A stretch of 28,564 nt of DNA from JBMOUD01 sp049319665 (GTDB lineage Bacteria; Pseudomonadota; Gammaproteobacteria; Enterobacterales; Enterobacteriaceae): assembly GCF_049319665.1 (NCBI RefSeq), contig NZ_JBMOUD010000025.1:1-28564 (forward strand). The letters are read 5' to 3'. Made by a program: the position numbers and the translations under genes. Of this stretch, positions 1 to 7,280 are shown piece after piece (position 1 is the stretch's first letter; each line of letters begins with the position of its first letter). The notes under the pieces were generated by a model that was given only the letters and a program-made list of their open reading frames with translations, did no database searches and was not told where the DNA came from.

Positions 1-111
1 TTTTCGCTACCGAAGTAGCTTGATATCGTCCTGTGAGTGCCCACACAGATTGTCTGATAAATTGTTAAAGAGCAGTGAGGTAGTCGCCGTTGCGCTATCT
101 CGAGGTGGCGT
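1..111 (-). other. rRNA operon leader (5' part), with boxA
   Basis: Read on the minus strand, this stretch contains TGCTCTTTAACAA (62-74), the boxA antitermination element. It is followed by ATTTATCAGACAATCTGTGTG and a GGGCAC stretch, as in enterobacterial 16S rRNA leaders. It lies immediately downstream of two rrn-type promoters. The 16S gene itself would start beyond position 1, outside the window. In E. coli the rrnE operon sits in the same place, divergent from purHD. Leader identity is seen in the sequence and known from the family; which rRNA operon it is remains inferred from synteny. Confidence 0.9.
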
Positions 112-139
112 ATAATACGCTTTCCTCATTCAGTGTCAA
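112..139 (-). promoter_or_regulatory. rRNA operon promoter P2
   Basis: On the minus strand there is a -35 TTGACA (134-139) and a -10 TATTAT (112-117) with a 16-bp spacer, just upstream of the boxA leader. Sequence and spacing fit the constitutive second promoter of enterobacterial rrn operons. Confidence 0.88.
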
Positions 140-231
140 CCTTTTATTTCATTCGGTTGCCGCTGTTTTCAATCTTTCCGACCCGGTTACTTCGTGAAGT
201 TGTTCACGTTGTTCCCTGTCGATGGAGGCGC

Positions 232-280
232 ATTATAGGGAGTTCTCAGCAGGCCGCAAGGGCTTATTTGCAGAAAAAAG
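232..280 (-). promoter_or_regulatory. rRNA operon promoter P1 with AT-rich UP-like element
   Basis: On the minus strand there is a -35 TTGCGG (254-259) and a -10 TATAAT (232-237) with a 16-bp spacer. The -10 is followed by GCGCCTCC, a GC-rich discriminator typical of stringently controlled rrn P1 promoters. Upstream of the -35 (260-285) lies an A/T-rich stretch in the position of an UP element. FIS sites are expected further upstream from family knowledge, but I cannot assign them reliably. Confidence 0.85.
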
Positions 281-335
281 ATCGTTTGCTGCATTACACA
301 GCAAAACCCGTGCTTATACCCTGTTGTGCACAAAC

Positions 336-344
336 TTATCCACA
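336..344 (+). promoter_or_regulatory. Perfect DnaA box (TTATCCACA)
   Basis: TTATCCACA matches the high-affinity DnaA-binding consensus exactly. It is preceded by the palindrome TTGTGCACAA (324-333). It sits in the divergent interval between rrn P1 and the purH promoter. Whether DnaA binds here is unknown. Confidence 0.5.
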
Positions 345-364
345 ATGATAAGAGGATCTGAAAT

Positions 365-398
365 TTGACGAGCATCGCGCAATCGTTTTCGCTACAAT
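365..398 (+). promoter_or_regulatory. Probable purHD promoter
   Basis: A -10 TACAAT lies at 393-398. A TTGACG at 365-370 is the best -35 match, but the spacer would be 22 bp, so the functional -35 is probably a weaker hexamer inside the interval. The PurR operator overlaps the promoter. Transcription from here would produce a leader of about 200 nt. Confidence 0.5.
377..392 (+). promoter_or_regulatory. PurR operator upstream of purHD
   Basis: GCGCAATCGTTTTCGC closely resembles the PurR operator consensus (ACGCAAACGTTTNCGT type). It lies directly upstream of a TACAAT -10 hexamer, as does the known E. coli purHD operator. With hypoxanthine or guanine bound, PurR would block initiation at purH. 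Confidence 0.75.
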
Positions 399-445
399 TT
401 CGCCGTCAGAATTTACCGCCCTTTTATCTTCATCGTGGCAGTAAT

Positions 446-577
446 AATTGAGATAACTGCTTTATGGGACGTTATCTGAGTTCAATTGGCGTTTTTCTGT
501 GCTTCTTTTCTTCTATAGAGCCGTTCTTCTATATAGAAAGAAGCAAACAACCATTGAATTGAGATAACGATCTTTAT
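446..577 (+). repeat. purH leader repeat/stem-loop region with alternative pairings
   Basis: The segment AATTGAGATAAC occurs at 446-457 and again at 557-568, each followed within three bases by CTTTAT. An imperfect inverted copy lies between them at 470-489 (CGTTATCTGAGTTCAATTGG). The middle copy can pair with either flanking copy. A second inverted pair, GCTTCTTT (501-508) and AAAGAAGC (537-544), nests inside the long-range stem 470-489/551-569. It could be a remnant of a small palindromic element or a regulatory leader. Confidence 0.6.
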
Positions 578-608
578 TGCGACTCCAAAGCCAAGGGATA
601 CAATCACC

Positions 609-2195
609 ATGCAACAACGTCCTATCCGCCGCGCGCTGCTTAGCGTGTCTGACAAAACCGGTATCGTAGAATTCGCTGCCGCTCTCTCCCAACGTGGAGT
701 AGAACTTCTCTCTACCGGCGGTACTGCCCGTCTGCTGGCTGATGCAGGTTTGCCAGTAACCGAAGTCTCTGACTACACCGGTTTCCCGGAAATGATGGAT
801 GGACGTGTGAAAACGTTGCACCCAAAAGTGCACGGTGGGATTTTGGGTCGTCGTGGTAAAGATGATGAAATCATGGCGCAGCACGCTATCGCCCCTATCG
901 ATATGGTGGTTGTAAACCTTTACCCATTCGCACATACCGTCGCGCGTCCAGACTGCTCTTTAGAAGATGCGGTCGAGAACATCGATATCGGTGGCCCAAC
1001 CATGGTGCGCTCAGCGGCCAAAAACCATAAAGATGTGGCTATCGTAGTTAAGAACGGTGACTTTGCCGCGCTGATTGAAGAGCTGGATGCCAACCAGGGT
1101 TCATTAACCTTGGCAACCCGTTTCAATTTGGCGATTAAAGCCTTTGAACACACCGCAGCCTACGACGGCATGATTGCCAACTACTTCGGCACCATGGTTC
1201 CGGCTTATCATGGCGATACTGAAGCGGCATCTGGCCACTTTCCACGTACACTGAATCTGAACTACATCAAAAAGCAGGATATGCGTTACGGTGAGAACAG
1301 CCACCAGCAAGCGGCCTTCTATATAGAAGAGAATGTGACTGAAGCGTCAGTCGCAACCTCGACGCAGTTACAAGGCAAAGCGCTCTCTTATAACAACATC
1401 GCAGATACCGATGCAGCACTTGAGTGTGTGAAAGAGTTCGCAGAACCGGCTTGTGTGATCGTCAAACACGCCAACCCTTGTGGCGTTGCCGTTGATAACA
1501 GCATTCTGGCCGCTTACGAGCGTGCTTACCAAACTGACCCAACCTCTGCATTTGGCGGCATCATTGCTTTCAACCGCGAATTAGATGCAGCGACGGCTAA
1601 AGCAATTATCTCTCGCCAGTTTGTTGAAGTGATCATTGCACCTTCTATTAGTGAAGAAGCGTTGGCTCTTACCTCAACTAAGCAGAATGTTCGCGTGTTG
1701 ACCTGCGGACAATGGCAGGCGCGTCAAAACGGTCTGGACTTCAAGCGTGTTAACGGTGGCCTGTTAGTACAAGACCGTGACTTGGGCATGGTGAGCAAAT
1801 CTGATCTGCGTGTCGTGACCACTCGCCAACCAAGTGAGAAAGAACTTTCTGACGCGTTGTTCTGCTGGAAAGTGGCTAAATTTGTTAAGTCCAACGCCAT
1901 TGTCTATGCACGAGACAAAATGACCATCGGTATCGGCGCAGGGCAAATGAGCCGCGTCTATTCCGCAAAAATTGCGGGTATCAAAGCCGCTGACGAAGGT
2001 TTAGAAGTCGCAGGTTCCGTGATGGCCTCTGATGCCTTCTTCCCGTTCCGCGACGGTATTGATGCCGCTGCTGCCGTTGGCATTACTTGTGTGATCCAAC
2101 CGGGTGGTTCAATTCGTGATGATGAAGTTATTGCTGCCGCAAACGAACACGGCATCGCGATGCTGTTTACCGATATGCGCCATTTCCGCCATTAA
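609..2195 (+). CDS. purH: Bifunctional AICAR formyltransferase / IMP cyclohydrolase
   Basis: Catalyses the last two steps of de novo IMP synthesis in the cytoplasm: formylation of AICAR with 10-formyl-THF, then ring closure to IMP. The 528-aa product is within a residue or so of the family length. The N-terminal cyclohydrolase domain (about 1-195) shows LLSTGGTA (33-40) and the conserved DGRVKTLHPKVHGG segment (64-77). The C-terminal transformylase domain has RYGENSHQ (226-233) and the catalytic Lys-His pair K286-H287 in VKHANPCG. The ATG is preceded by AAGGG (593-597). It is the first gene of a purHD operon, 52 bp before purD, behind a PurR-type operator. Identification is secure. Confidence 0.98.
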   Translation: MQQRPIRRALLSVSDKTGIVEFAAALSQRGVELLSTGGTARLLADAGLPVTEVSDYTGFPEMMDGRVKTLHPKVHGGILGRRGKDDEIMAQHAIAPIDMVVVNLYPFAHTVARPDCSLEDAVENIDIGGPTMVRSAAKNHKDVAIVVKNGDFAALIEELDANQGSLTLATRFNLAIKAFEHTAAYDGMIANYFGTMVPAYHGDTEAASGHFPRTLNLNYIKKQDMRYGENSHQQAAFYIEENVTEASVATSTQLQGKALSYNNIADTDAALECVKEFAEPACVIVKHANPCGVAVDNSILAAYERAYQTDPTSAFGGIIAFNRELDAATAKAIISRQFVEVIIAPSISEEALALTSTKQNVRVLTCGQWQARQNGLDFKRVNGGLLVQDRDLGMVSKSDLRVVTTRQPSEKELSDALFCWKVAKFVKSNAIVYARDKMTIGIGAGQMSRVYSAKIAGIKAADEGLEVAGSVMASDAFFPFRDGIDAAAAVGITCVIQPGGSIRDDEVIAAANEHGIAMLFTDMRHFRH

Positions 2196-2212
2196 TCCCT
2201 GATATATGTTTA

Positions 2213-2231
2213 GCGGGTAGTGAATACCCGC
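2213..2231 (+). repeat. purH-purD intercistronic hairpin
   Basis: GCGGGTA (2213-2219) pairs with TACCCGC (2225-2231) around a 5-nt loop. No U-tract follows, so it is more likely an mRNA-stabilising or processing hairpin than a terminator. The purD ribosome-binding site (GGAG, 2238-2241) begins shortly after it. Confidence 0.6.
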
Positions 2232-2247
2232 TTACCCGGAGCCTTAA

Positions 2248-3537
2248 ATGAATATTTTAATTATCGGTAATGGCGGTCGTGAGCACGCCCTGGCATGGAA
2301 AGCAGCTCAATCACCGCTGGCGGATAAAGTATATGTTGCCCCAGGTAACGCAGGTACCGCGTTAGAACCTTTGTTGGAAAATGTCGATATCGCAGCAACC
2401 GATATTGCCGGTTTACTGGCTTTTGCCCAAGGTAACGATATTGGCCTGACGATTGTTGGCCCAGAAGCCCCATTAGTTATTGGCGTAGTTGATGCTTTCC
2501 GCGCTGCTGGTTTGAAGATCTTTGGTCCAACCAAAGCCGCCGCGCAATTAGAAGGATCTAAAGCATTCACTAAAGATTTCCTGGCCCGCCATGCGATCCC
2601 AAGCGCCGACTATCAAAACTTTACCGAAGTAGAACCGGCTTTGGCCTACCTGCGTAGTAAAGGTGCACCCATCGTCATTAAAGCCGATGGTCTGGCCGCC
2701 GGCAAAGGCGTGATCGTCGCCATGACGCTGCAAGAAGCCGAAGATGCGGTTAACGATATGCTGGCTGGTAACGCATTTGGTGATGCAGGTCATCGTATTG
2801 TGATCGAAGAGTTCTTAGATGGCGAAGAAGCCAGCTTTATCGTGATGGTTGACGGTGAGAATGTATTGCCGATGGCAACCAGCCAAGACCATAAACGCGT
2901 TGGCGATGCGGATACCGGCCCAAATACCGGTGGGATGGGAGCTTACTCACCGGCGCCGGTGGTCACCGATGAAATTCACCAGCGCGTGATGGACCAGGTT
3001 ATCTGGCCAACGGTGCGTGGCATGGCGGCAGAAGGCAATGTTTACACTGGCTTCTTATATGCTGGGCTGATGATTTCTGCGGATGGTCAGCCAAAAGTCA
3101 TTGAATTCAACTGCCGCTTTGGCGACCCGGAAACCCAGCCGATCATGCTGCGTCTGCGTTCTGATTTGGTTGAGCTTTGCCTGGCTGGTACTGAAGGCAA
3201 TCTGGATGAAAAAACCTCTGAATGGGATCCGCGCCCATCATTAGGCGTTGTACTGGCAGCAGGCGGTTACCCTGGTAATTACAATAATGGTGAAGTGATT
3301 TATGGCTTACCATTGGAAGAAGCGCCAGATGGCAAAGTCTTCCACGCAGGAACCACGTTGCACAACGAGCGCGTTGTGACCAACGGCGGACGTGTTCTGT
3401 GTGTGACTGCATTAGGTAAAACCGTAGCGGCAGCACAACAACGTGCATACGATTTAGCACAAGATATTAAGTGGGAAGGAAGTTTCTGCCGCAAAGATAT
3501 CGGCTATCGTGCGATTGCCCGCGAACAGCAAGATTAA
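2248..3537 (+). CDS. purD: Phosphoribosylamine-glycine ligase (GAR synthetase)
   Basis: ATP-dependent ligation of glycine to 5-phosphoribosylamine, the second step of purine synthesis. The 429 aa equal the E. coli length. The N-terminal Rossmann-like part starts MNILIIGNGGREHALAWK. The ATP-grasp core shows the glycine-rich loop DGLAAGKGV near residue 150 and the metal-binding segment EFNCRFGDPETQ near 287-298. Start ATG has GGAG 6 nt upstream. It is the second gene of the purHD operon and is followed directly by a strong terminator. In E. coli the zraSR/zraP genes come next; here they are absent. Confidence 0.98.
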   Translation: MNILIIGNGGREHALAWKAAQSPLADKVYVAPGNAGTALEPLLENVDIAATDIAGLLAFAQGNDIGLTIVGPEAPLVIGVVDAFRAAGLKIFGPTKAAAQLEGSKAFTKDFLARHAIPSADYQNFTEVEPALAYLRSKGAPIVIKADGLAAGKGVIVAMTLQEAEDAVNDMLAGNAFGDAGHRIVIEEFLDGEEASFIVMVDGENVLPMATSQDHKRVGDADTGPNTGGMGAYSPAPVVTDEIHQRVMDQVIWPTVRGMAAEGNVYTGFLYAGLMISADGQPKVIEFNCRFGDPETQPIMLRLRSDLVELCLAGTEGNLDEKTSEWDPRPSLGVVLAAGGYPGNYNNGEVIYGLPLEEAPDGKVFHAGTTLHNERVVTNGGRVLCVTALGKTVAAAQQRAYDLAQDIKWEGSFCRKDIGYRAIAREQQD

Positions 3538-3570
3538 TCACGTTGGCGTAAGCTAAGTTTCATTCTGCAA

Positions 3571-3600
3571 GGCACGTTGATTAACGTGCCTTTTGCTTTT
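3571..3600 (+). terminator. Rho-independent terminator of purHD
   Basis: A perfect 8-bp stem, GGCACGTT (3571-3578) with AACGTGCC (3583-3590), has a GATT loop and is followed by TTTTGCTTTT. It lies 33 nt after the purD stop. Confidence 0.9.
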
Positions 3601-3625
3601 AAAGCGCGCGGCTTTTATTGCAATA

Positions 3626-4324
3626 CTACTTCAAGTCGCTCTCTTTTGGTTCCCAGCGACAGAAGTCCTGATCGGCAGCCAATAAAATTTCATCACCCTC
3701 CGGCGCACTAAGCCAGGCGAGACTTAGCTTGTCATTGGCACGTGCGGCTCGCTTGGCTAGCCAGACTTGGGTACGGATATTGAGATTTGGCGAGGCGGAC
3801 ACGCCATCACAAGTAGTAATCACTCCGTGATTCCAACGTCCCTGCACGAGCTGAACATTACCGGCGCGCAGCGCACGACTCAGATTAAGCACTTTATCGG
3901 CTTGGTATTTGTAACGCTCAATATCATCAGCAGACAGTTTTACACGTGCATCGGCCAGTTGACGCTGCATAAAGCTAACCTGCCCTTCGTTATCAAAACG
4001 CAGCGTCACTCCACGGGTTGTATCCTCGCCATGAGTTTGCTTCACCAGATGCAACTGACCATCTTGATATTCGTAGCGGGTAATCAGCGTGTCGCCGCCA
4101 AAATAGGGGCTATAGACATTAATTAAGGTCATTGGATGATGTTCAGCATCATCGAGACGCCACAAGCGGTTAATACCTTCGTCAGAGACGTAACCACTCG
4201 CGGTAAAAAGCGGAGGATCTTTATGAAAACTGCAACCCACCAGCCCAAAAGCCAGCAAGCTGGCAACCAGTCTGGTGGAGATAAACAGAAGGGGCGAAAA
4301 TGCCCCCTCGCTTATTCTTTTCAC
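3626..4324 (-). CDS. yjaH: DUF1481 family predicted lipoprotein (YjaH)
   Basis: Its function is unknown; it matches the DUF1481 (YjaH) family by position after hupA and by memory of the family. A hydrophobic N-terminal segment (LLFISTRLVASLLAFGLVGC) ends in a lipobox LVGC, so the mature protein probably starts at that Cys and is membrane anchored. The remainder is soluble and ends near a Trp-rich tail (CRWEPKESD). The start is uncertain. The frame opens at a TTG (4331-4333) directly behind the hupA stop; I chose the GTG at 4322-4324, which gives 232 aa with a KR-containing n-region. Both lie upstream of the hupA terminator hairpin and have poor Shine-Dalgarno sites, so an unusual start further in is possible. 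Confidence 0.8.
   Translation of the reverse strand: MKRISEGAFSPLLFISTRLVASLLAFGLVGCSFHKDPPLFTASGYVSDEGINRLWRLDDAEHHPMTLINVYSPYFGGDTLITRYEYQDGQLHLVKQTHGEDTTRGVTLRFDNEGQVSFMQRQLADARVKLSADDIERYKYQADKVLNLSRALRAGNVQLVQGRWNHGVITTCDGVSASPNLNIRTQVWLAKRAARANDKLSLAWLSAPEGDEILLAADQDFCRWEPKESDLK
4291..4306 (-). terminator. Probable hupA terminator hairpin
   Basis: On the minus strand GGGGC, a 6-nt loop (ATTTTC) and GCCCC are followed by TTCTGTTT. It starts about 28 nt after the hupA stop and lies inside the first codons of the downstream DUF1481 reading frame. It would attenuate yjaH or limit readthrough. Confidence 0.65.
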
Positions 4325-4333
4325 TGCAAGCAA

Positions 4334-4606
4334 TTACTTAACAGCGTCTTTCAAAGCTTTACCAGAAACAAACGCAGGCACTTTAGCAGCAGCAATTTTG
4401 ATTTCTTTGCCAGTCTGCGGGTTACGGCCGGTACGCTCGTTACGATGATTTACCTTGAAAGTCCCGAAACCAACTAATTGTACAGCATCACCTTCTTTCA
4501 GAGACTCGGTAATAGCAGACAGAGTAGATTCAAGAGCAACTTTGGCTTGTGCTTTAGAAAGATCAGCTTTGTCCGCAATTACATCAATCAGTTGAGTCTT
4601 GTTCAT
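4334..4606 (-). CDS. hupA: DNA-binding protein HU-alpha
   Basis: A small histone-like nucleoid protein that dimerises with itself or HU-beta and bends DNA without sequence specificity. The 90 aa are exactly the HU length. The N-terminal helical part starts MNKTQLIDVIADKADLSKAQ. The VGFGTFKV core (45-52) leads into the DNA-binding arm with RTGRNPQTGKEI (58-69), and the protein ends GKALKDAVK. The alpha rather than beta subunit is inferred from sequence and from synteny with yjaG and hemE. A good Shine-Dalgarno (AAGGAT) precedes the ATG. A 190-bp interval upstream probably carries its own promoter. Confidence 0.97.
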   Translation of the reverse strand: MNKTQLIDVIADKADLSKAQAKVALESTLSAITESLKEGDAVQLVGFGTFKVNHRNERTGRNPQTGKEIKIAAAKVPAFVSGKALKDAVK

Positions 4607-4796
4607 AAGTTATCCTTTACAGTGTGTTTATCGTTTGCAAAGCATCGAGTGCGACGGATATGCCGATTGACAGCACCCTCCTGCATACACGCACCGATAG
4701 CCACTTTTGTTACGCCCCCCAAATGTAGACCAGACAGGGTGCGGATGTGAAGCCTTAGGGCACGACAAATCAGGCATTAAATCACGTTTTCTTGCC

Positions 4797-5387
4797 TTAT
4801 TGCGTTAAATTTATCCCAATGTTACTAACAGCGGCTTCACGTAGGTCAGAACGTAACCCTTTTATTAAATCAAGATCACGCTCTTCACAGTCAGCCAACA
4901 GGCGGAAAATCTCCCATTGGATGTCCCATTCTTCCTCAACTGCCGGAATGACTTTGAGCTCTTCATCGGTCATTTCTCGACCAGCATGAGTCATTTCTAA
5001 CATGGCGACGGTACGAATTGAGGTTTCACTAATCGCGATAGCGTGCGAGAGCGTCTCTCCGCTGAGTCGCGAGTGAATAAGTTCACCTAATGCGATACAG
5101 GCATCAATCGCCGGGTAAACGCCGTAAATATCGTAATCTTCTGCTGAAGGAATCGCTTCCTCCATTTTCTCTAGCTGGCTGTCAAAATTGACCTTGGCGT
5201 CTTTGACCACCAATGTTTCCCACACCAGATCCAGAATGCGGCGGTAAATCTGCGGTTCGCCAAATCCAGATTGCATACAGAACATCTGATAGTTGGGATA
5301 CATGCGTTCACAAAGGCTCGCCATAAACGTCAAGTGTTGCCAGCTTTCCAGCTTTTCGAGACGTAAATGAATTGGATTACGTAACAT
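4797..5387 (-). CDS. yjaG: DUF416 family protein YjaG
   Basis: A soluble 196-aa protein of the DUF416 (YjaG) family, found beside hupA in enterobacteria; its molecular function is not established. It is mostly helical by eye, acidic, with an N-terminal segment LEKLESWQHLTFMASLCERMYPNY (residues about 10-33) that is highly conserved in the family. No signal peptide or membrane segment is visible. It sits between nfi (70-bp gap) and hupA (190-bp gap) in the leftward cluster and may be cotranscribed with hemE and nfi. Confidence 0.92.
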   Translation of the reverse strand: MLRNPIHLRLEKLESWQHLTFMASLCERMYPNYQMFCMQSGFGEPQIYRRILDLVWETLVVKDAKVNFDSQLEKMEEAIPSAEDYDIYGVYPAIDACIALGELIHSRLSGETLSHAIAISETSIRTVAMLEMTHAGREMTDEELKVIPAVEEEWDIQWEIFRLLADCEERDLDLIKGLRSDLREAAVSNIGINLTQ

Positions 5388-5457
5388 GCTTTGTTCTCAT
5401 TAACTTTTCTGCGCCGGAGTTTACCTGAATTTTTTGCAGATCCCTATTCCTGGATTC

Positions 5458-6126
5458 CTAAAGCCTTTGCCAGCGCTGAAATGCCATTCGATTAGAAGCA
5501 ACGGCGTCAGCCCAGCGGGTTGGTTCAGGTAAACGATAACTGCGCATGCATTGTCCTACCCAAAACAACGACGAGTCCATACCCATTCGGTGTCCTGGAG
5601 AAATAAACAATGGGTTACAGCGTAGCTTACTCCTGAGAAGCCAGCCAATTTGTTCATCACCTTCGTATAACGCCTGGCGATCGTTCAACGCCTCGCCCAG
5701 CGGGAGAGAGTGGCCACACAGTCGGTTTTTAGCCACGCCAATGGTGGGCACATCAATTTGCAGCCCAAAATGGCTGGCAACACCTAAGCGTCTTGGATGA
5801 GCAATACCCTGTCCGTCCACTAGCACCAGATCGGGACGTTTCTGTACTTGTTTCCAAGCCTGCATCAGCGCAGGAAGTTCACGAAAAGAGAGAAAACCAG
5901 GGATATAAGGAAATGTGGTTGGCAGGCGAGCAATTTGATATTCAATCAGCTCAAGGGAAGGGAAACGTAGTATAGCAATTGCCGCTCGCGTTACCTCTCC
6001 ACCTTGTTCGAACCCAACATCAGCGCCAGCTATGTACGCCGGGCAGGAGAAGTTTTTCGGCTCTTGCAACACAATGCTGTCTGCCAGAAGTCGCTGTTCT
6101 TCACGTAATGCCCGGGTATCAATCAT
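5458..6126 (-). CDS. nfi: Endonuclease V (deoxyinosine 3' endonuclease)
   Basis: A DNA repair enzyme that nicks the second phosphodiester bond 3' to deoxyinosine, the product of adenine deamination. The 222 aa compare with 223 in E. coli. The conserved acidic metal-binding residues are visible: D36 in IAGADVGFE, E83 in PGFLSFRE and D104 in VLVDGQG, with GIAHPRRLGVASHFGL (107-122) following. The C-terminal YRLPEPTRWADAVAS motif is typical. The start lies 20 nt after the hemE stop, which implies cotranscription. The Shine-Dalgarno is weak. Confidence 0.97.
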   Translation of the reverse strand: MIDTRALREEQRLLADSIVLQEPKNFSCPAYIAGADVGFEQGGEVTRAAIAILRFPSLELIEYQIARLPTTFPYIPGFLSFRELPALMQAWKQVQKRPDLVLVDGQGIAHPRRLGVASHFGLQIDVPTIGVAKNRLCGHSLPLGEALNDRQALYEGDEQIGWLLRSKLRCNPLFISPGHRMGMDSSLFWVGQCMRSYRLPEPTRWADAVASNRMAFQRWQRL

Positions 6127-6146
6127 CCGCTGGTCTTCACTCTGCC

Positions 6147-7211
6147 TTAGAGGTGATAAGGTTTAGATAAACGGTGAACCGCTTCGACGAAAGCACCGGC
6201 GTGCTCTGGCGGGACATCCTGGTGGATACCGTGCCCCAGATTGAATACATGTCCATTGCCCTGGCCGTAACTCGCCAAAATATTTGCCACTTCTTCCTCA
6301 ATGCGTTCAGGCGCGGCATATAGCATTGACGGGTCCATATTCCCTTGCAAGGCAACGTTGTCGCCTACACGGCGGCGAGCATCGCCGATATCGGTGGTCC
6401 AATCCAGGCCCAGCGCATCACAGCCGGTCGCAGCAATAGCTTCAAGCCATTGACCACCGCCTTTAGTGAATAACGTGACTGGTACACGACGGCCATCGTA
6501 TTCACGAATCAGCCCATCGACAATTTTGTGCATGTAATTGAGCGAGAATTCGATGTAATCGCGGCCCGTTAATACACCGCCCCATGAATCGAAGATCATC
6601 AGCGACTGAGCGCCTGCTTTAATTTGAGCATTAAGATAGAGAATGACGCTATCGGCCAGCTTATCCAGCAACAGATGCAATGTGGCAGGTTCGGCATACA
6701 TCATTTTTTTAATTTTGGTAAATGCTTTACTGCTACCACCTTCTACCATATACGTCGCCAGCGTCCACGGGCTGCCGGAGAAACCAATCAACGGTACCTC
6801 ACCTTTCAGCTCACGGCGTATAGTACGCACCGCATTCATCACATAGCCCAATTCGACTTCTGGATCAGGAATTGGCAGCTTAGCCACATCGGCATAGCTG
6901 GTCAGGGGTGATGAGAAACGCGGGCCTTCACCGGCTTCAAAATAGAGACCTAGTCCCATCGCATCAGGAATTGTCAGAATATCTGAGAATAAGATTGCCG
7001 CATCTAGCGGGTAACGACGCAAAGGTTGCAAAGTCACTTCGCAAGCCAATTCAGCATTTTTGCACAGCGACATAAAGTCACCGGCCTGAGCGCGAGTCGC
7101 CTTGTACTCTGGCAAATAGCGGCCAGCCTGACGCATCATCCAAACTGGGGTGACATCTACCGGCTGACGTAACAGCGCACGCAGATAGCGATCGTTCTTT
7201 AACTCATTCAT
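6147..7211 (-). CDS. hemE: Uroporphyrinogen decarboxylase
   Basis: Removes the four acetate carboxyl groups of uroporphyrinogen III to give coproporphyrinogen III, the first step committed to protoheme. The 354 aa equal the E. coli length. The signature RQAGRYLPEY (27-36) supplies substrate-binding Arg27 and Arg31, and the catalytic Asp is D77 in FSDILTIPDAMG. The C-terminal FNLGHGIHQDVPPEH motif is intact. The true ATG (7209-7211) is followed 4 nt later by a second, out-of-frame ATG. AAAGGA lies 11 nt upstream. It follows nudC by 69 bp and precedes nfi by 20 bp. Confidence 0.98.
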   Translation of the reverse strand: MNELKNDRYLRALLRQPVDVTPVWMMRQAGRYLPEYKATRAQAGDFMSLCKNAELACEVTLQPLRRYPLDAAILFSDILTIPDAMGLGLYFEAGEGPRFSSPLTSYADVAKLPIPDPEVELGYVMNAVRTIRRELKGEVPLIGFSGSPWTLATYMVEGGSSKAFTKIKKMMYAEPATLHLLLDKLADSVILYLNAQIKAGAQSLMIFDSWGGVLTGRDYIEFSLNYMHKIVDGLIREYDGRRVPVTLFTKGGGQWLEAIAATGCDALGLDWTTDIGDARRRVGDNVALQGNMDPSMLYAAPERIEEEVANILASYGQGNGHVFNLGHGIHQDVPPEHAGAFVEAVHRLSKPYHL

Positions 7212-7280
7212 TCTTGGCAGGGTCCTTTATAACGACTGTCGATTTAGGCTCAGCAAATAATATCTGGCGATTGTAGCACG

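Noticed and set aside
133..375. Short open frames across the rrn promoter region
   Set aside because: They overlap rrn P1/P2 and have no ribosome-binding site or family resemblance.
470..569. ERIC element upstream of purH
   Set aside because: The palindrome lacks the ERIC core sequences I know, and its ends and length (100 bp) do not fit the 127-bp ERIC.
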